Positions 1 through 23,636 of a DNA stretch of 64,000 bases are shown in pieces. This DNA is from Trogon surrucura (lineage: Eukaryota; Chordata; Aves; Trogoniformes; Trogonidae), in assembly GCA_020746105.1 (NCBI GenBank), contig CM036622.1:42881477-42945476 (forward strand), written 5' to 3'. Position 1 is the stretch's first letter; every line of letters starts with the position of its first letter. The notes beneath the pieces were generated by a model. It did not search any database. It saw only the letters and a program-made list of their open reading frames with translations, and was not told where the DNA came from. The translations under genes and the position numbers were made by a program.

Positions 1-13
1 ACAGTTCTGGTGA

Positions 14-5817
<5,804 letters not shown>

Positions 5818-7604
5818 TAACTTCTGGATCACAGTTACTGATAATTTGAAGAATGTACATCTCTCAAGGTTTGAAGAATGTACATCTAGCAATGCAGTAG
5901 TCTTACGCAGCATAGCCTTTTTTTCCCTTCCTGCTGTGTGTATGGCATAGTGACACTTTATTATTCTGTCTCTTGTGAGCTTCTGTTACTCTCTATTTGT
6001 TGTGTCTCATCAGAACAAGACACACAAAATAAAGCAAGTTCCTCATCCTCTGCTCCCTATGCTCTTTCCCCAAGAAGTTACTCGGAAGGATACATCTCAG
6101 GGTTGAATTTGGTGTTTCGGTTTAGTCAAATGCGTTGAAGCTGAGAAGAAAAACATGCAGATAACACTGGTGTTTTGGCGTAGTTCCCTGGGTCACGCTG
6201 CTACGTGTGCATTTGAAGTGATACCCCACAGCGTGTGCTCTGGAATGTTTTACGAATAGTGACAGATTGATTTGTAAACCAGTAGTGTGTAGTCTGATGC
6301 TCATGCTCTGAGGCTAGAGATCACTTTTAAAGACTACTTATTTAGAAATGTAACAAAACATCTATACGAATGAAGCGGCTGCACAGCGCATCGCTATTAC
6401 TGGGAGTTGTGGGAGCTCCGTATTAGACAAAAACATTAGTGATGGTGTTTTCACAACTCTTGGGGTTCAAATACACACGTGTGTGGCTGGGAGAGACATG
6501 TTAATGCAAAACCAACAGGCTAAACCTGTCTAAGCGTCCTTGGACCATATTTTGGGCAGAACCGTGGCAGGGATAAGAAAAATAGATACCTGTGACCTCT
6601 GATGTGCTGCTGACAAGATTCTTAGATCATTTTGTTGTTGTTGTTGTTGTTATTACTGCAGTAGATGGATAACAGTGCTTTTACACTGCTGGAGATTCTA
6701 CACAACTACTTTCTAGTAATATGATGTATAGGTGTTTGATAATCCAAGAGAGAGTTTCTTCGAAGAGGGCAGTATTGCTCACCGAAGAGTAGCTCAGAAA
6801 ACATTTGAAGCACGTGTTGTTTCAAATAACATTCCCAGTTCTGTTCTACAGTAGAAGTAGGAAAATAAAACGTTTTCTTTCAGCCTTTACAAAAACCTCT
6901 GGAAATTCTAAGATAAAGGTTTTGAAAACAAAAGCAGTCTCCAATCAAGTGGAAGTGATTGCTAGCAAGTACATGCCAGTATTCTTCTGATGTCATGGAA
7001 CTGTTTTTTAGGAATAACTCAATCATAATCCATCTGCACAATTAACTGTCGACTTTTGGGACTTCAAACTTCTATTGCAGAGAACGCCTTTATTAGCATA
7101 TTAACATTGAAGGTTACCATACTTGGACATTAAAATAGTTGGGCTGGTGCCAATAAATGTGAATGGAAATTGGTAGCTACACTTAAAATTAGAAGTAACA
7201 TGGTATTTTAGAATTTTCTGAGTGTAATGCTTGATTATAACCTAGTTTTTTAGTAAGATCATATGCATTTTTTTTCCCCTTTCAAATCCAGGATAACTTT
7301 CTATTTGCCTATTTTTGTCAGCTTACTATAGTGACATCCCAGTGTGATGTGGGAGAACTTCCAAATATTACAAAACTGTATACCAAATGTTTAGGCTGAC
7401 TAGTTAGAGTTGTACATGTATTTTTTGGGAATATGCCAACAGAAATATACCACATATTTCGCATCTGGTTTTGGACTAATAAAAGTTAATTTTAGTTACG
7501 CATATTTGTTTTCTTTTTATTCATTGTAAATTGCTATAAAATGTAACACTAAGTTCCCTACTATGTAAATTGAGGTGTATAAAACATTTAAACTTGTAAA
7601 TAAA
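5818..7604 (+). other. Probable 3'UTR of YME1L1
   Basis: AT-rich non-coding sequence follows the YME1L1 stop. Canonical AATAAA hexamers lie at 6028-6033, 7478-7483 and 7599-7604, so alternative polyadenylation giving a short (about 0.2 kb) and a long (about 1.7-1.8 kb) 3'UTR is plausible. A short (TTG)n run lies near 6632-6650. No coding exon is seen. The transcript end is an inference from the hexamers. Confidence 0.6.
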
Positions 7605-8079
7605 TTTAAGAGTAATGCCAAAATTGCACTCTCTCTAATTAGATTTCTAGGGATTGTTCTCCCTAGAAGTTCAGGCTTTTTTTCAGTTGCTGCTTCAGTA
7701 GTGGGACTAATCAATGTGAATCTGCATTTAGAAACAAAAACAAAGAAACTTTTCACTTTTGAAGTCACTGAAGTCTGCACTGAATGATCTTGTTTGAGGG
7801 GTAAGACCTTGAGGTCCGATTTCTTTTTCTCATTCAGAAGCTTCTTGCTATATGCAAAGAAGTGAGCAGAGTCTCAAAAAAAGAAGTGGTATCTCATTGG
7901 GTCATGAAAGAAGACTGTTAGAAATTAACTCTCAAGTGTAAATTAGTGTCTTTGCTGTTAATGTGGCCAGAAGGCAGGGGTGTTACTGACGAATTTACTG
8001 TCTAACCTAGATGGTTGTGTGCATGTGGTATCTGTGGGGTTTCAAAGAAACTTGTCTGTTCAGGCATTGGCATTTGAAC
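7605..8079. other. Intergenic, no recognised feature
   Basis: Short AT-rich stretch between the last YME1L1 polyadenylation hexamer and the LTR-type repeat block. I see no exon, RNA gene or repeat family in it. Confidence 0.5.
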
Positions 8080-8488
8080 TGGGTTTAACCTCAGATGACA
8101 ACCAAGCACCACGCAGCTGCTGGCTCATTTCCCCCCATGGTGACACAGGGAGAGAATCTAAAGAATAAAGTGAGGAAACTTGCGGGTTGAGATAGAGACA
8201 GTTTTTAATAGGTAAAGCAAAAGGTGCGTGCACAAGCAAAGCAAAACAAGGAACTCGCTCAGTGCTTCCCATGGGCAGGCAGGTGTTCATCTCCAGGAAA
8301 GCAGAGCTGCATCACATGTAACCATTACATGGGAAGACAAACACCGTCACTCTGTATCTCCCCCGATTCCTCCTCCTTCCCCAGCTTTATATGCTGGGCA
8401 TGATGTCATATGGTGTGGGATATCCCTCTGGTCAGTTGGGGTCAGCTGACCCAGCTGTGACCCCTCCCAGCTTCTTGTGTATAAGTGT
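8080..8488 (-). mobile_element. Partial ERVL-type LTR (fossil)
   Basis: The stretch resembles the solo LTR at 47029-47606. It shares the accaagcaccac...cagctgct opening, the gggttgagataga..acagttt block, and the tgagcatgatgt-like and ggaatatccct..ggtcag blocks in the same order. It is old and incomplete at its right end, where it runs into an unrelated repeat. Family assignment rests on remembered avian ERVL LTR consensus features. Confidence 0.6.
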
Positions 8489-8489
8489 G

Positions 8490-9085
8490 ACAGTGGTTTA
8501 ACAAGATTTGAGGGCAAGGTACACTTGATTGTTTACTGCATAGAGGACAGGGTCAGGCAAAACTGTCAGGGAGACCCTCCTGTTGAGTCACGAGGTTCAG
8601 AAAGGAACCCCCTTATGTTCCAAACTCCTCCTCAGATGAGAATTTAGGTGCTGCTGGATCTAGACTTGGTCAACAGTTTATGACTGAAGGATTCTATGTG
8701 CATGTATCCTTTTTATCACTTACCTAAGATTTTAAAGTTTCAGCACACTTATTCCCAATTCACTTACTGAGTATCAAACATGACAGGGGCTCTCTCAACC
8801 ATGTGAGGTGTCACTACCCAGGGGGTGATCCTAGCGTGCAGCCCACAGCTGTGCACAAGAGCTCAACAAGCCCTGGGCTGCCCACTATTTATGGAGTAAG
8901 AAAGATTACTTGGTCACATTCACATACCAGCTGTATTTCAGTTGGTACACGCTCAACTAGTCCGCAGCTATTGTCACATTACCTGTTTCCCCCAAATCCA
9001 CTTGGAGCCAGATGCAGCCGTTGTGACCAGATGCATCCATTAACGGTCAGCCACTGGTGGTTATGGGGCAAGGGAGGATCTACTT
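8490..9085. repeat. Interspersed repeat, copy 1 (related to 16795-17345)
   Basis: About 590 bp matching 16795-17345 in the same order and orientation. Shared blocks include ggtacacttgatt, ggacagggtcaggcaaaac, cccccttatgtt, agagctcaa.gagccc and ccactatttatggagtaag. The two copies differ widely, so the insertion is old. Lack of coding capacity and the company of an LTR suggest an LTR-class element, but I do not recognise the family. Confidence 0.6.
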
Positions 9086-9130
9086 CCATCAGAATCACAG
9101 AGTGGTTCGGGCTGGACAGGACCTAAAAGG
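9086..9130 (-). mobile_element. CR1 3'-end scrap
   Basis: The stretch agaatcacagagtggttcgg followed by a ggac.ggacct block is the reverse complement of the conserved CR1 3' end. Only about 45 bp can be recognised. Confidence 0.5.
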
Positions 9131-9533
9131 CTCAGTGTTGGGCTGAGTTACAGCACGGAGGTAAACCGGCAGGAAGTGCCAACGGGTGGGACTTGTTCTG
9201 CCCTCGTGTGTACATTGCCTGACAAACCTCTAACCTAGCCCATTAAGCTGATGCAGTGGTCTGTGTTTCCAATAATTTTAATAAATTCAGTAAACAAGTA
9301 AAAAAAATATTTAACAACGTTAAGGTGCTAAGCCAAACACACAAAAATGAGAAATGTAGATCCACTCTGTGCATTTTCATTTCTTCTGTTAGTTTTCTTG
9401 TCTGGCTTTTCTGAAGCCTTTGCTTCTTTCTTCTATTTCTCTTTTTGTCATTCATTTTCTTTCTTTCTTACATTTCCTGAAAATTGCTGCATTTTAATCT
9501 ACATACAATAAATATATATTACATTTAGCTTAA
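9131..9533 (-). other. Probable PTCHD3 3'UTR and 3' flank
   Basis: AT-rich, non-coding sequence directly downstream (minus strand) of the PTCHD3 stop at 9534-9536. No canonical AATAAA is seen on the minus strand. The variant ATTAAA occurs opposite about 9276-9281 and may be the polyadenylation signal. Confidence 0.4.
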
Positions 9534-14905
<5,372 letters not shown>

Positions 14906-15620
14906 GGGCGAGACAAGGGGACGGGCTGCCGGCGGCAGCTCCCCTCCGCGGGCTTCTGGCTGCGCTTGGGCAGAGGCGCCTTCTGCCCGCCGGGGCCGTG
15001 GAGGGAATGAGTGAGCGGTTCTCGGCGGCGCGGCCACGGGATTCCCGGCAGGGCAGGCGGCCGCGCCCCCCCAAGCTCTGACTCACCCGGGGCTTTCGCC
15101 GCCTCCCCGGGACAGGCAGGCGGGGACACGAGGTTCCCCCCCGCCGGCTCCCACCGCGCCGCTGCCCCCCCTGCCGGCTTTGGCCCGAGGGGGCATCGTC
15201 CCGCCGCGGTGCCCTCTGACAGCGCCCGTCTGACAGCTGAGCGCTGCCCGCAGCCCGGCTCGGCCGCCGGGCAGGCCGTCTCCCGCGGGCAGGCTGCACG
15301 CCCGGCTCACCCAGGCCCGACCCGGCCCCGCTCCGCTCCGCTCTTCTCGAACGGCAGCGGGGCGCGGCGGCGATGCCCTCCCTTCGCCTGTGGTGACGGT
15401 GTTTCGAACCACTCTTCTTTCCCCATCCGCCACCACCTGCCTGTGCAGCTGTGCAGCCTGTCAGCTGCTGTAGTTGTCTCCGAAGCTGCACCGAAAGCCA
15501 GGAAGCGCAGAACGATCTGCTGAGAAGCAAAACGGGGCGCTCTTTTGCACGGAAGACCCCGAGGCTCGGACGTGTTTTTTGACAGCAGCCGGAGCCGGTC
15601 GCTCACCCTGGAGGGAGTCC

Positions 15621-16794
15621 TGCCAGCCAGGTACCTTCACTGAGCCCTTTTCTCTTGCTCAGGCACTTGACTGGCCCCTTGTTTACCGTAACACTGTAAT
15701 CCTGCAAACAGAAAGTGACTTTCTGTGTGTGTAATGAGCTGAATAAACTCACTGCAGGGGGAGTCAGATGAGTGTCAGGCCTGTTGCAAGGGGCAGAGTG
15801 AGCTGTGGCAGGGGGAAAGAGCACAGCTGGTAGCAAGACTGTGTCATGCACACTTGTCTCATGGAAGCTCATGTGTAATGCAGAGCTGGGGTTACAAGTA
15901 ATTTTGGAGTTTGCATTTGGGATCTTGTGTCTTGAACTCCCTATAGTTAACAGGATTAATATGAACCTTGGATATATGAACAGAGACCAAGCCTAGGGAA
16001 GGGACTTTCATGGTACATAATGGGATTCACTTGAGTGATGTTACAATACTAAATCCAAGTCTAGCTTCCCTGTTGTAAGAAAGAGGCTGCAAAATGAAAA
16101 AGTGAGGGATAAGGTGTAGTGATCCTGCTCAGGAGACTGTTGCATACCGAGGAGTTAAGTGAGCCTGTGCTGTGCTGCACTAGTCCCTTCCAACAGGAGA
16201 ATCTCAGCCAGCCCGTGGTGACAGAGGAGCGTCCAGGCAGCTCCCACTTGGTACCAGTGATGAGGCAACCTAGATTTCTTGTCTTCACAGTTTTCTCCAA
16301 ATCTGCTGCAGTCATTACTTCATCACAAAGTATTCTTCTTCATCCTGGGAGCAAATCATAGGAAGTGGCAATATACATCTTGCTGTGTTTGCTCTCTTGG
16401 TAAACCAGTTTCCAAAACAGGGGAGTGAGAGCTGAAGAAAGGACTTAGAAAGAAGGTTTAGTGATTGCAATGGTCAAGCTACAAAAATCTCAGTGGTGTG
16501 GTATGCCAGAGCTTTGTGCAATAACACTGACAGAAAGCATCTTTCCAAGTCTGCAAAATATCCTGCAGCCTGGTATTCTTGACACTGGTAAGTGACAGTG
16601 GATTGAGTGCCCCCTGGCTGAGGAGGACATTGAGCTCAGATGTGACAGCTCTGGCTAATTAGCCAAAACATCACAGGCAGGCACTTCTTGCCCTTCCAAT
16701 GTGGATAGAGTGATGCACTTATACGAAAGAAGTAGCAATATGTGTACTGAAGAAAAGAGAAATTTAACAAGATTTGATAATAAATGCAACAGTA
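15621..16794. other. Upstream flank of PTCHD3, no recognised feature
   Basis: Mixed-composition sequence with no exon, repeat end or RNA gene that I can support. Confidence 0.5.
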
Positions 16795-17345
16795 GTTTAA
16801 CCAGATTTGATGGCAAGGTACACTTGATTATTTACTGCACAGAGGACAGGGTCAGGCAAAACTGTCAGGGAGACCCTCCCGTTGAGTCATGAGGTTCAGA
16901 AAGGAACCCCCTTATGTTCTAAACTCCTTCTCAGCAGTTTATGTCTAAAGGATAATATGTGCACAAGCAATCCTTTATATCACTTAGTTAAGATTTCAAA
17001 GTATACCATGCTATTAACATACCAAGAATCTATTGCAGCAAGGAGTCTCTCAAAGTTGAGAAGTAACCCTGAGAGGTGTCCCTACTCAAGGGGAGATCCT
17101 GATGTGTGGCCTGCTACTGTGCAAGAGCTCAATGAGCCCTGGACTGTCCACTATTTATGGAGTAAGATAATTGATTTATAGTAATTTACAGACCATCTAC
17201 AGATGTCAGTTTCTTCCAAATCTGGCTTGAGATTGTGCACTGTGGTTAATTATGCACATTGCTCAAATTAGTCTTTGGCTATTGTGTTGTTACCTGTCTC
17301 CTCCAAATCCACATGACCACAGCTAATACTGTCACTGGTGGTTTC
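16795..17345. repeat. Interspersed repeat, copy 2 (related to 8490-9085)
   Basis: Second copy of the unclassified repeat seen at 8490-9085. It has the same order of shared blocks, including ggacagggtcaggcaaaact and, toward its end, a tattgt..tacctg block followed by tccaaatccac. Both copies lie on the same strand about 8.3 kb apart, flanking PTCHD3. The divergence suggests separate old insertions rather than a recent duplication. Confidence 0.6.
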
Positions 17346-18543
17346 CACTTGAGCAGGGTTATGGGAAATAAAGATCAGGTTGGGGGAGAAGGGAGCACAC
17401 CACCACACATTCTTTGAAAGAAGCAACTCTCTTCTCCCAGTACTTGCAAAGAAAAGTTGTAGGTATTTCTTTGCTCTCATCCTAAGGAGACAGACTTGCC
17501 ACTTCTTTTATGCTTGCAGACATGAAACAGCCAGCCAAACTCTGAGCAACATGATAGATCTCCCACTGTGCCCAGGTTTTAGTGCAAGTTGGATCCTGAT
17601 AATTCCCTTTTCTGGGTACAGGTGTTTCAAGGCAGGTACATGAGTTCTGAATTTCTCTGTGGGAGACAGGCACTTAGAAACTATTTCGTAACTCTCAAAA
17701 TCTACGAATCTGACTGCAGACTGGTACCTTCCTACATGTTCTTCACGTAGGAGGAATCTGTCCTCAGAAAAAAGAGTTAAGCTGCTTGATGTTGTGTAGA
17801 CGCTGATGAGTTCTTGTCAAAGAGTTACCCAACTGGAGAAGATACGTGGAGATAACTCCAGAGAAAAATAGACCTGTGTCTGCAAATAAGAAACCAACAG
17901 ACAAACAAACAAGTGGGTCCTGTTCAGTTGGCTGAGTTGCCTCCCTGTCACAGCCAGATCATTTCCCAGGAGGGCAGGACACCTGGGTCCAACCCCATCC
18001 TCAAACCAAGGTGCCAGAACCTCCTCCCATGGCTGGACCCACCGGCCAGCACTGGGGCATCTGTACCCTGTAAGAAACACGGAGAAAGAAGGAAAATTCA
18101 GCCCATGTCTGTGCAGACAAGGCCTTGGTCATGGCTTGAATTTCACGATGGCTCCAGGGCTGAACCAGCTCCTGGCTGAAGACACAGCAGGGTGGGGAAA
18201 GCAAATGCAGTTTCTAGCGTGTGGGTCTTTCTGCACAGTGCTTTGCAATTGGGAAACAACGTGTGCCTGGCTGGTGAGACTCCTCCCTTTGCAGAATTTG
18301 TGTTTGTGTGGTTTTTTGTCAGTTTGCCTCCTCAGCCTCCATTTCCCTCTGCTTAGAACAGGATCTGTCTCCTGCTCCTGCTGTGCCTCCCTGTCTTTTT
18401 TGCTCATAAACTCTATGAGAATAATGGCTTATTTTGAAGGGTAGGCTGTCCTCTGAGACAAACATGTCTTGGAAGACATGTCTGTCTCTGTATTCCTGTG
18501 TCTTCTGTTTGCTGAGACTGAAAGTGATTCAAACAATTCTGTT
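17346..18543. other. Intergenic, no recognised feature
   Basis: No exon or repeat can be supported. Open frames on both strands are short and without domain resemblance. Confidence 0.45.
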
Positions 18544-18745
18544 AGAATCACAGAATAATCTGGGTTGCCCTGGGGCCCTCATGTCACTTGGGCCCCCTCA
18601 GGGCAGAGCTGGTGTAGGTATTAGGCCAGGTCACCCAGGGCTTTGTCCAGATGAGTCTGGACACCCTCCAAGGCAGGGGACTCCAGAGCCCCTGGGCAAC
18701 CCCTTCCAGTGTTTGGCTACCTTCACCACAATTTTATCCCCCCAT
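18544..18745 (-). mobile_element. CR1 3' fragment, old
   Basis: Starts with tagaatcacagaataatctg and continues into a diverged minus-strand CR1 C-terminal RT region (gtccagatgagtctggacac, ctgggcaaccccttccagtg). No long open frame. Confidence 0.7.
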
Positions 18746-18749
18746 AACC

Positions 18750-19220
18750 GGCAAGGTGTCGGTAGCGGGGCTGCAAGGTTGGCCACTTCGAGGAGGGGCC
18801 GGGGCTGCCCTGAGCCAGTCACACCTGGTTGCAGCTGGCTCCAATGGCTGCGGGTCAGGGCACAGCTGAGCCCGTCCTCAGGGGAGCCTGTGGCACCTCT
18901 GTGCAAACGTCTTAAAGCAAAGGTGGAAAACACAAGCAACAGGAGAAACAAGGCCAGAGCGGGAGGAGAAGCAGCAAGAAAGACCACGCTGGAGCAGGAG
19001 GACGAAAGAGAGAAGCCCACGCCTGGGCGAGGGCTGGAGCCGAGGGGCTGCTTGAGCAGGAGCTGGGAGGTACGACCCAGGAGGGGCCACTGCCAGCGAC
19101 AGACCCGCCGCGCACGCACCGGCCCTAGTCTCCTGCACTGCCGACACCTGAGCAAAGGGGATGAGTGTGGTGTGTGGGGAGGGCCCTGGAAGGCTGGAAG
19201 GGCAGGGCAGGGAACAGGTG
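18750..19220 (+). mobile_element. Possible LTR-class element, GC-rich (fossil)
   Basis: GC-rich block with a sequence like agctggctccaatggctgcg, followed by purine-rich runs. I associate such a layout with certain avian LTR elements. No terminal repeats or target duplication were found, so the call is tentative. A 263-codon open frame across it has no domain resemblance. Confidence 0.35.
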
Positions 19221-19634
19221 TCTGAAGGAGGAAGCAGGGTATTGCTCCTATGGGTTGGTTGGTTGTTTTCGTGCTTCTTTGATATCTGTAATTACTAGAT
19301 TGTTAACTGGCAAATGAATTACATTCATGGAAATTCCCCAAATGTGTAAACAGTTTTTGCCTGTGACAGTATCTTACTGGAGTTTCTCTTAATATAGCTT
19401 GTAACACTTGGTCCTTGTCACTTCCCTGCAAATCTCTGAGAACAGAGATGGCTCTGTCTTCTTTGCACCTTCCCATCGCATAGCTGAAGACAGCAAGAAG
19501 GTCCTCCCCACAGCTGGTCTTCTCCAGGCAGAGTCTAGCTCTCTTGGCCTGGTACTTTGTCCTGGTACTTTGTCCTGGTCTCCAGGACCCAGCCATCGTG
19601 GTGGCCCTTAACTGGTCTTGCTCCAGTAAACTGA

Positions 19635-19745
19635 TATATTTCTTGCACTGGGGAGCCCGGCCTTTGACACAGCACTGCAGATGAGGTCTCAAGGGGTGAA
19701 TGGAAGAACAGAATCACTTCTCTTGACGTGCTGGGTGTGCTCTTG
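19635..19745 (-). mobile_element. CR1 scrap
   Basis: Short minus-strand match to the CR1 RT tail region (cactggggagcccggcctt, acagcactgcagatgaggtc). Too short and diverged to say more. Confidence 0.4.
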
Positions 19746-20818
19746 TTAATTCAGCCCACTATATGATCAGCCACCACAATGTTGCGTTGCTGATGCATGT
19801 TCATACACTGCTGACTCATGCTTAGTTGTCTGCGTGGTGCATATAGTCTTAAAATAAAATTAAAGTGTAAATTGCTGTGGAATAAAGTGGGGGAGTTGGC
19901 AACAAACTCAGCACTCATCAGTTTCTCAGCTCCATTAATATTTGTTTCAAAGTGTGTTTTAATGAAAATCTCTGTTCTGTGTTTCATATGCAGAAAATAT
20001 CTAGCCTATTTTTTAGAGTGTCCACCATAATACTTGACAATGACAGAAAAGTTTTCTCTATCTTGTCCTGTCCTCTCCTTTTCTTTCTATCAGGAGGAGG
20101 CAGGAGTTGGACTGCCTAGCTACTGCCTCTGTTTCCATGCATGCTTGAGTGAAACAATAGCACTTTGCTAACCGTGTTAGCAGTGACACTCTGAGATTAG
20201 GTGATTGCAGTAGACGTGGGAAATGCAGCACTTCAAGCCTCTGTATCCCAAGCGAGCAGTCTAATTGTAAAGGTGTGGGCTGTCGGCTGGGAGAGGTCTG
20301 CCTTCTCTGCCCTCACTCACCAGTGGGCAAGAAAGAGCAGTTTTTCAGAAAAATGCTCGCAAAGGAATGCTGGGGGTGGCCTGGTGATGAGGGCAGCCGG
20401 ATGGGAGGTGAATTCCTGGTTTCCTCCAGGGAGGCTTATCTGTATAGACTATATAGTTCCAAAGAAAACCGATAAATTATTCTGGCACCAGGACCCGGAA
20501 CTAACAGATGTTGCTCCGTGTTGAAGGTCTGCTCCTCCTCGCTTTGGGAGCGCGCAGTGACTCCATGAAATTCCCATCTGCTGGGCGCTGGCAGGATGAG
20601 TGGCTGCTGCTCCTCTGCTTCATGAGGAGACGGGTATTTGCTGTGGATATGGCAACCTTAGACATTATGTGGGAGGGTAGAGCATCAACACAGAGGCAGC
20701 TGTGTTGTACAAAAAGCTGTAACTGTCTGACCTGATGTCTCTGAGCTGTCAATATGTGTTAGGTATGTTCTGTGGCCATCTCAGTGTGAGGTTCTTCTAG
20801 AGTTGCAACATTCATTCT

Positions 20819-21048
20819 GGGGAGATCTTATAGTAGCCTTCAGTACCTGAAGGGGGCCTACAGGAAAGCTGGGGAGGGACTGTTCACAGGGACGAATAAC
20901 AATAGGATGAGATTTAAATTATGTGTTAGGAAGACATTCTTTACTGATCTAGTTAAATATGTCTCTGCTTACTGAAGGGGGGTTGGACTAGATGACACTT
21001 AAAGGCCCCTTCCAACACAAGGCATTCTATGATTCCATGATTCTATTT
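20819..21048 (+). mobile_element. CR1 3' fragment
   Basis: Plus-strand CR1 3' end: tacctgaagggggcctacag, then ggggttggactagatgac, and the degraded octamer tail attctatgattccatgattc. A copy at 32212-32443 shows it predates the segmental duplication. Confidence 0.85.
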
Positions 21049-22219
21049 GAGTTTTCTTTTTAATTTTTAGGAAGAAAGAGGTTGACTAAGTACTTCAGCA
21101 GTATGGGTGACATGCTGCTTCTATCATATGTTACAGCGATGCTCAGAATTTCAGTTTATTGGTATAGGATACCAGAAGGGCAAGATGAACTGCCAGATTT
21201 TATTACTTCAGCTTAGGGAATATTGCTTTTCAAGCTGACATAAAGAAAAATTCCTGTCTGCACGGTGACTTCAGGCTTGGGAGGTTTTCCATGAGGCTTG
21301 CTCTAAACTATACCTTTAAACCCTTGAGTGCTATGAGTACCATGTAACGTGAGGCTGCTGAAGAATCTCACTGACTTTTGCACTTGTACTTTCTTATAAA
21401 AGATCCATAAAATTCCACTTTCCTTAGTGCCGATTTTACAAGTTCCTTCGATGAGAGCTGTAGAAAGTTTGCCTCCTTAATTAGTGTCTTATTAAAAAGG
21501 AGTTTGTTATTTTTGTAGGCTGCTTTTTTATTACATACATGTTTTAAGCTTCCTTGTAAAATGGTCAGTCAGGTCTTGAAGATCTTTGCCAACTGTATCG
21601 CGTGTGACTTGTGGAGAAAACTGCAGAGTGAAACTACAGTGCCTCTTGTGCTGTGATCAGCCAATGTCTGTTCTTGCTGTGTCTGTAGTTTGGGTGGTTT
21701 TTTTGAAACATTAACTTATTAATTTGCGTATTGATGTATCAGAGAATGCTGATCTGAGCAGGAACTGTGATTCTGTGGAGCTGAGATACACAATAAAGAT
21801 ATCAAAGGGGCTAATTCTGTTATCCATGTATGTGATGACCTCCCGATTTTATTTATGGGAGGTAATTTTATACACCCCTGCCACAAACAGTTTCTGCCAA
21901 TCACAGAACCAGTGTAATCATTGCCCATCTGTGCCAGTGTTTCTGTGCCAACAGGACGTTAGAGAAGTTGTCTCCATCTCAGGTCAATCCAGGCTCTCCT
22001 GGCATTTACCTTTATTTGTTATGGGTGTGTGTCTTTCTGAGTGGTATCTCCTGTTGCTGATGCACACATGCAAGTCTGCTCGTGTGTCTCTATCCCTGCC
22101 TATGCCGACTTACTTTTATTAACATGTGAATTTAAACTTTTTTGAGGAGCCAGAATCTTTGCAGAAATTCTGGCATGTGGATAACCTGCTTTAGAGACAG
22201 TATATCAGAAACCTTTGAG

Positions 22220-22490
22220 TGGCTCCAGAGAAAGGGCACAAAAATGATCAGAGGGCTGGAACCCCTCTGCTATGAGGAAAGGCTGAGAGTGTTGGAGTTG
22301 TTTTACCTGGAGAAGAAGAGGCTGCAGGGAGACCTTACTGAGGCCTCTCAATACTGAAAGAGAGCTTATGAGAAAGATGGGGACAGATTTTTAATGGATA
22401 GGACAAGGAGAAATGATCTCTTAGCAACCTGGTCTAGTTGAAGATGGATGACTTTTCAATCTAAACAATCCCATAATTCTGTGGCTCTAT
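22220..22490 (+). mobile_element. CR1 fragment with internal gap
   Basis: Plus-strand CR1 RT C-terminal region (ctctgctatgaggaaaggct, tacctggagaagaagaggct) ending near the tail. The duplicate at 36840-37275 has about 150 bp more in its middle, so this copy lost sequence after the duplication. Confidence 0.8.
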
Positions 22491-22823
22491 TTCCCTTTGA
22501 GGTCTCATGTGTTATTGTGAATGGGCTGAATTAATCTGTAAGCAAAAGACCAATAAACCAGCACATTCTTCCTTATTGTGGAGGAGTGTATATTGATATG
22601 GAACAGACCCTCAACAGGCCGGCAGACCAAAGGAGGGATTATTTGTGGCACAGCAGTACGTTTCTGTTCCTCTCCCAAAGTCTCCTTGAACATCCGCACC
22701 ATTGTTTCTGTGCCAATGGGATATTAGAGAAGTTATTTCCTTGTCAGATCAACAAAGCCTCTCCTGTGATTCATCTTTATTTATTACAGTTGTGTCTATC
22801 AAACCGTATCTTCTGTTGCTATT

Positions 22824-23499
22824 TGTAAAGGGCCAACCTATTACTGCTGACAGATGCTCTCTAACCCCTCTCCCTCCCAAAATGGGAAGGGAAATGGAAT
22901 AAGACAAAGAGATTTATGGACGGGAAAAGAAAACTAAACCAGCTTTAATAGAACAATAATAGTACTAATAAGGAATTAATGAAAATAATTAAATAAATAA
23001 AATATAAACAAATATGTACAAAAATTATATCAAACCGAATTCCCCTTCCAATAGCAATTGCCACAGAAGAAAGGTGCTTAACCCCTGTGGTGTCTCAGCA
23101 TTACTCTGAATATGACATATATGAAATGGAATACTCTTAATGGTCACCTGTCCTGTCTGTTCCTTCTCAGAGGTGCAACTTTTTACTTCCTTGCAACCCT
23201 TTTACTTCCTGGCACCCCCAAAGTGTTACACAAGATTTAGCAGTGGCCTTGGTTACTATAGCAGCAAGTATAAGCAAGAGCCTTTCTGAATACCAATCCC
23301 TGGCAGCAACTATACACATCACAGAATCACAGAATCACAGAACGTTATGGCATTATCATTGGTGGTTATCACTTCTAGTAGCAGACACTGTCTGCAAAAA
23401 CACTCCATTAACTTCAGAAACTGCAACATCTTAGAAGAGACTGAGCTGGAAAGTAAAATCACTGAACAGAATTGGTTCTGTTTAGCTCAAACCAGGACA
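22824..23499 (-). mobile_element. Solo LTR, ERVL-like family B (fossil)
   Basis: Shares blocks with 35556-36170 and 45715-46485: cagatgctctctaacc.ctc, a purine-rich agaaaactaaa.cagcttta block, tttacttcctggcacccc, cactgtctgcaaaaac, and an end in aaaccaggaca. It lies in a repeat that resembles 21935-22140, just outside the right end of the segmental duplication. Confidence 0.7.
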
Positions 23500-23636
23500 C
23501 TGATGCATATACAGAAGTACGCTTGTGTGGCTCTATCTGTGCCTATGCCTATATATTTTTATCGACATGTGGCTTAAAACTTTATCAGAAATTGTGTTGC
23601 CAGCAGGACTAGGGCAGTGATTGTCCCCCTATATTC

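Larger units (their letters stand above)
20190..22690 (+). repeat. Segmental duplication, copy 1 (2.5 kb)
   Basis: Near-identical, colinear and same-strand to 31585-37490 once two insertions in the second copy are set aside. Matching starts at about ctgagatta and ends near ctctcccaaagtct. Hundreds of bases run with only scattered differences. Both copies carry the same two CR1 fragments. Relative to copy 2, this copy lacks about 150 bp of the second CR1 fragment (around 22405). No gene is recognised in the unit. Short open frames at 20275-20735 recur in both copies only because the DNA does. Confidence 0.93.

Noticed and set aside
14906-15037. N-terminal extension of PTCHD3 up to 15037
   Set aside because: The open frame there begins with GTG, not ATG, inside a CpG island. 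The first ATG in frame is at 14903-14905, so the shorter start is used.
18434-19225. A 263-codon plus-strand open frame
   Set aside because: It crosses a CR1 scrap and a GC-rich LTR-like block, has no domain resemblance, and has a competing long frame on the other strand.
20201-20735. Open frames repeated at 31596-32130 as a duplicated gene family
   Set aside because: Both copies are kept by a recent segmental duplication. Frames are short, overlap on both strands and resemble no protein.
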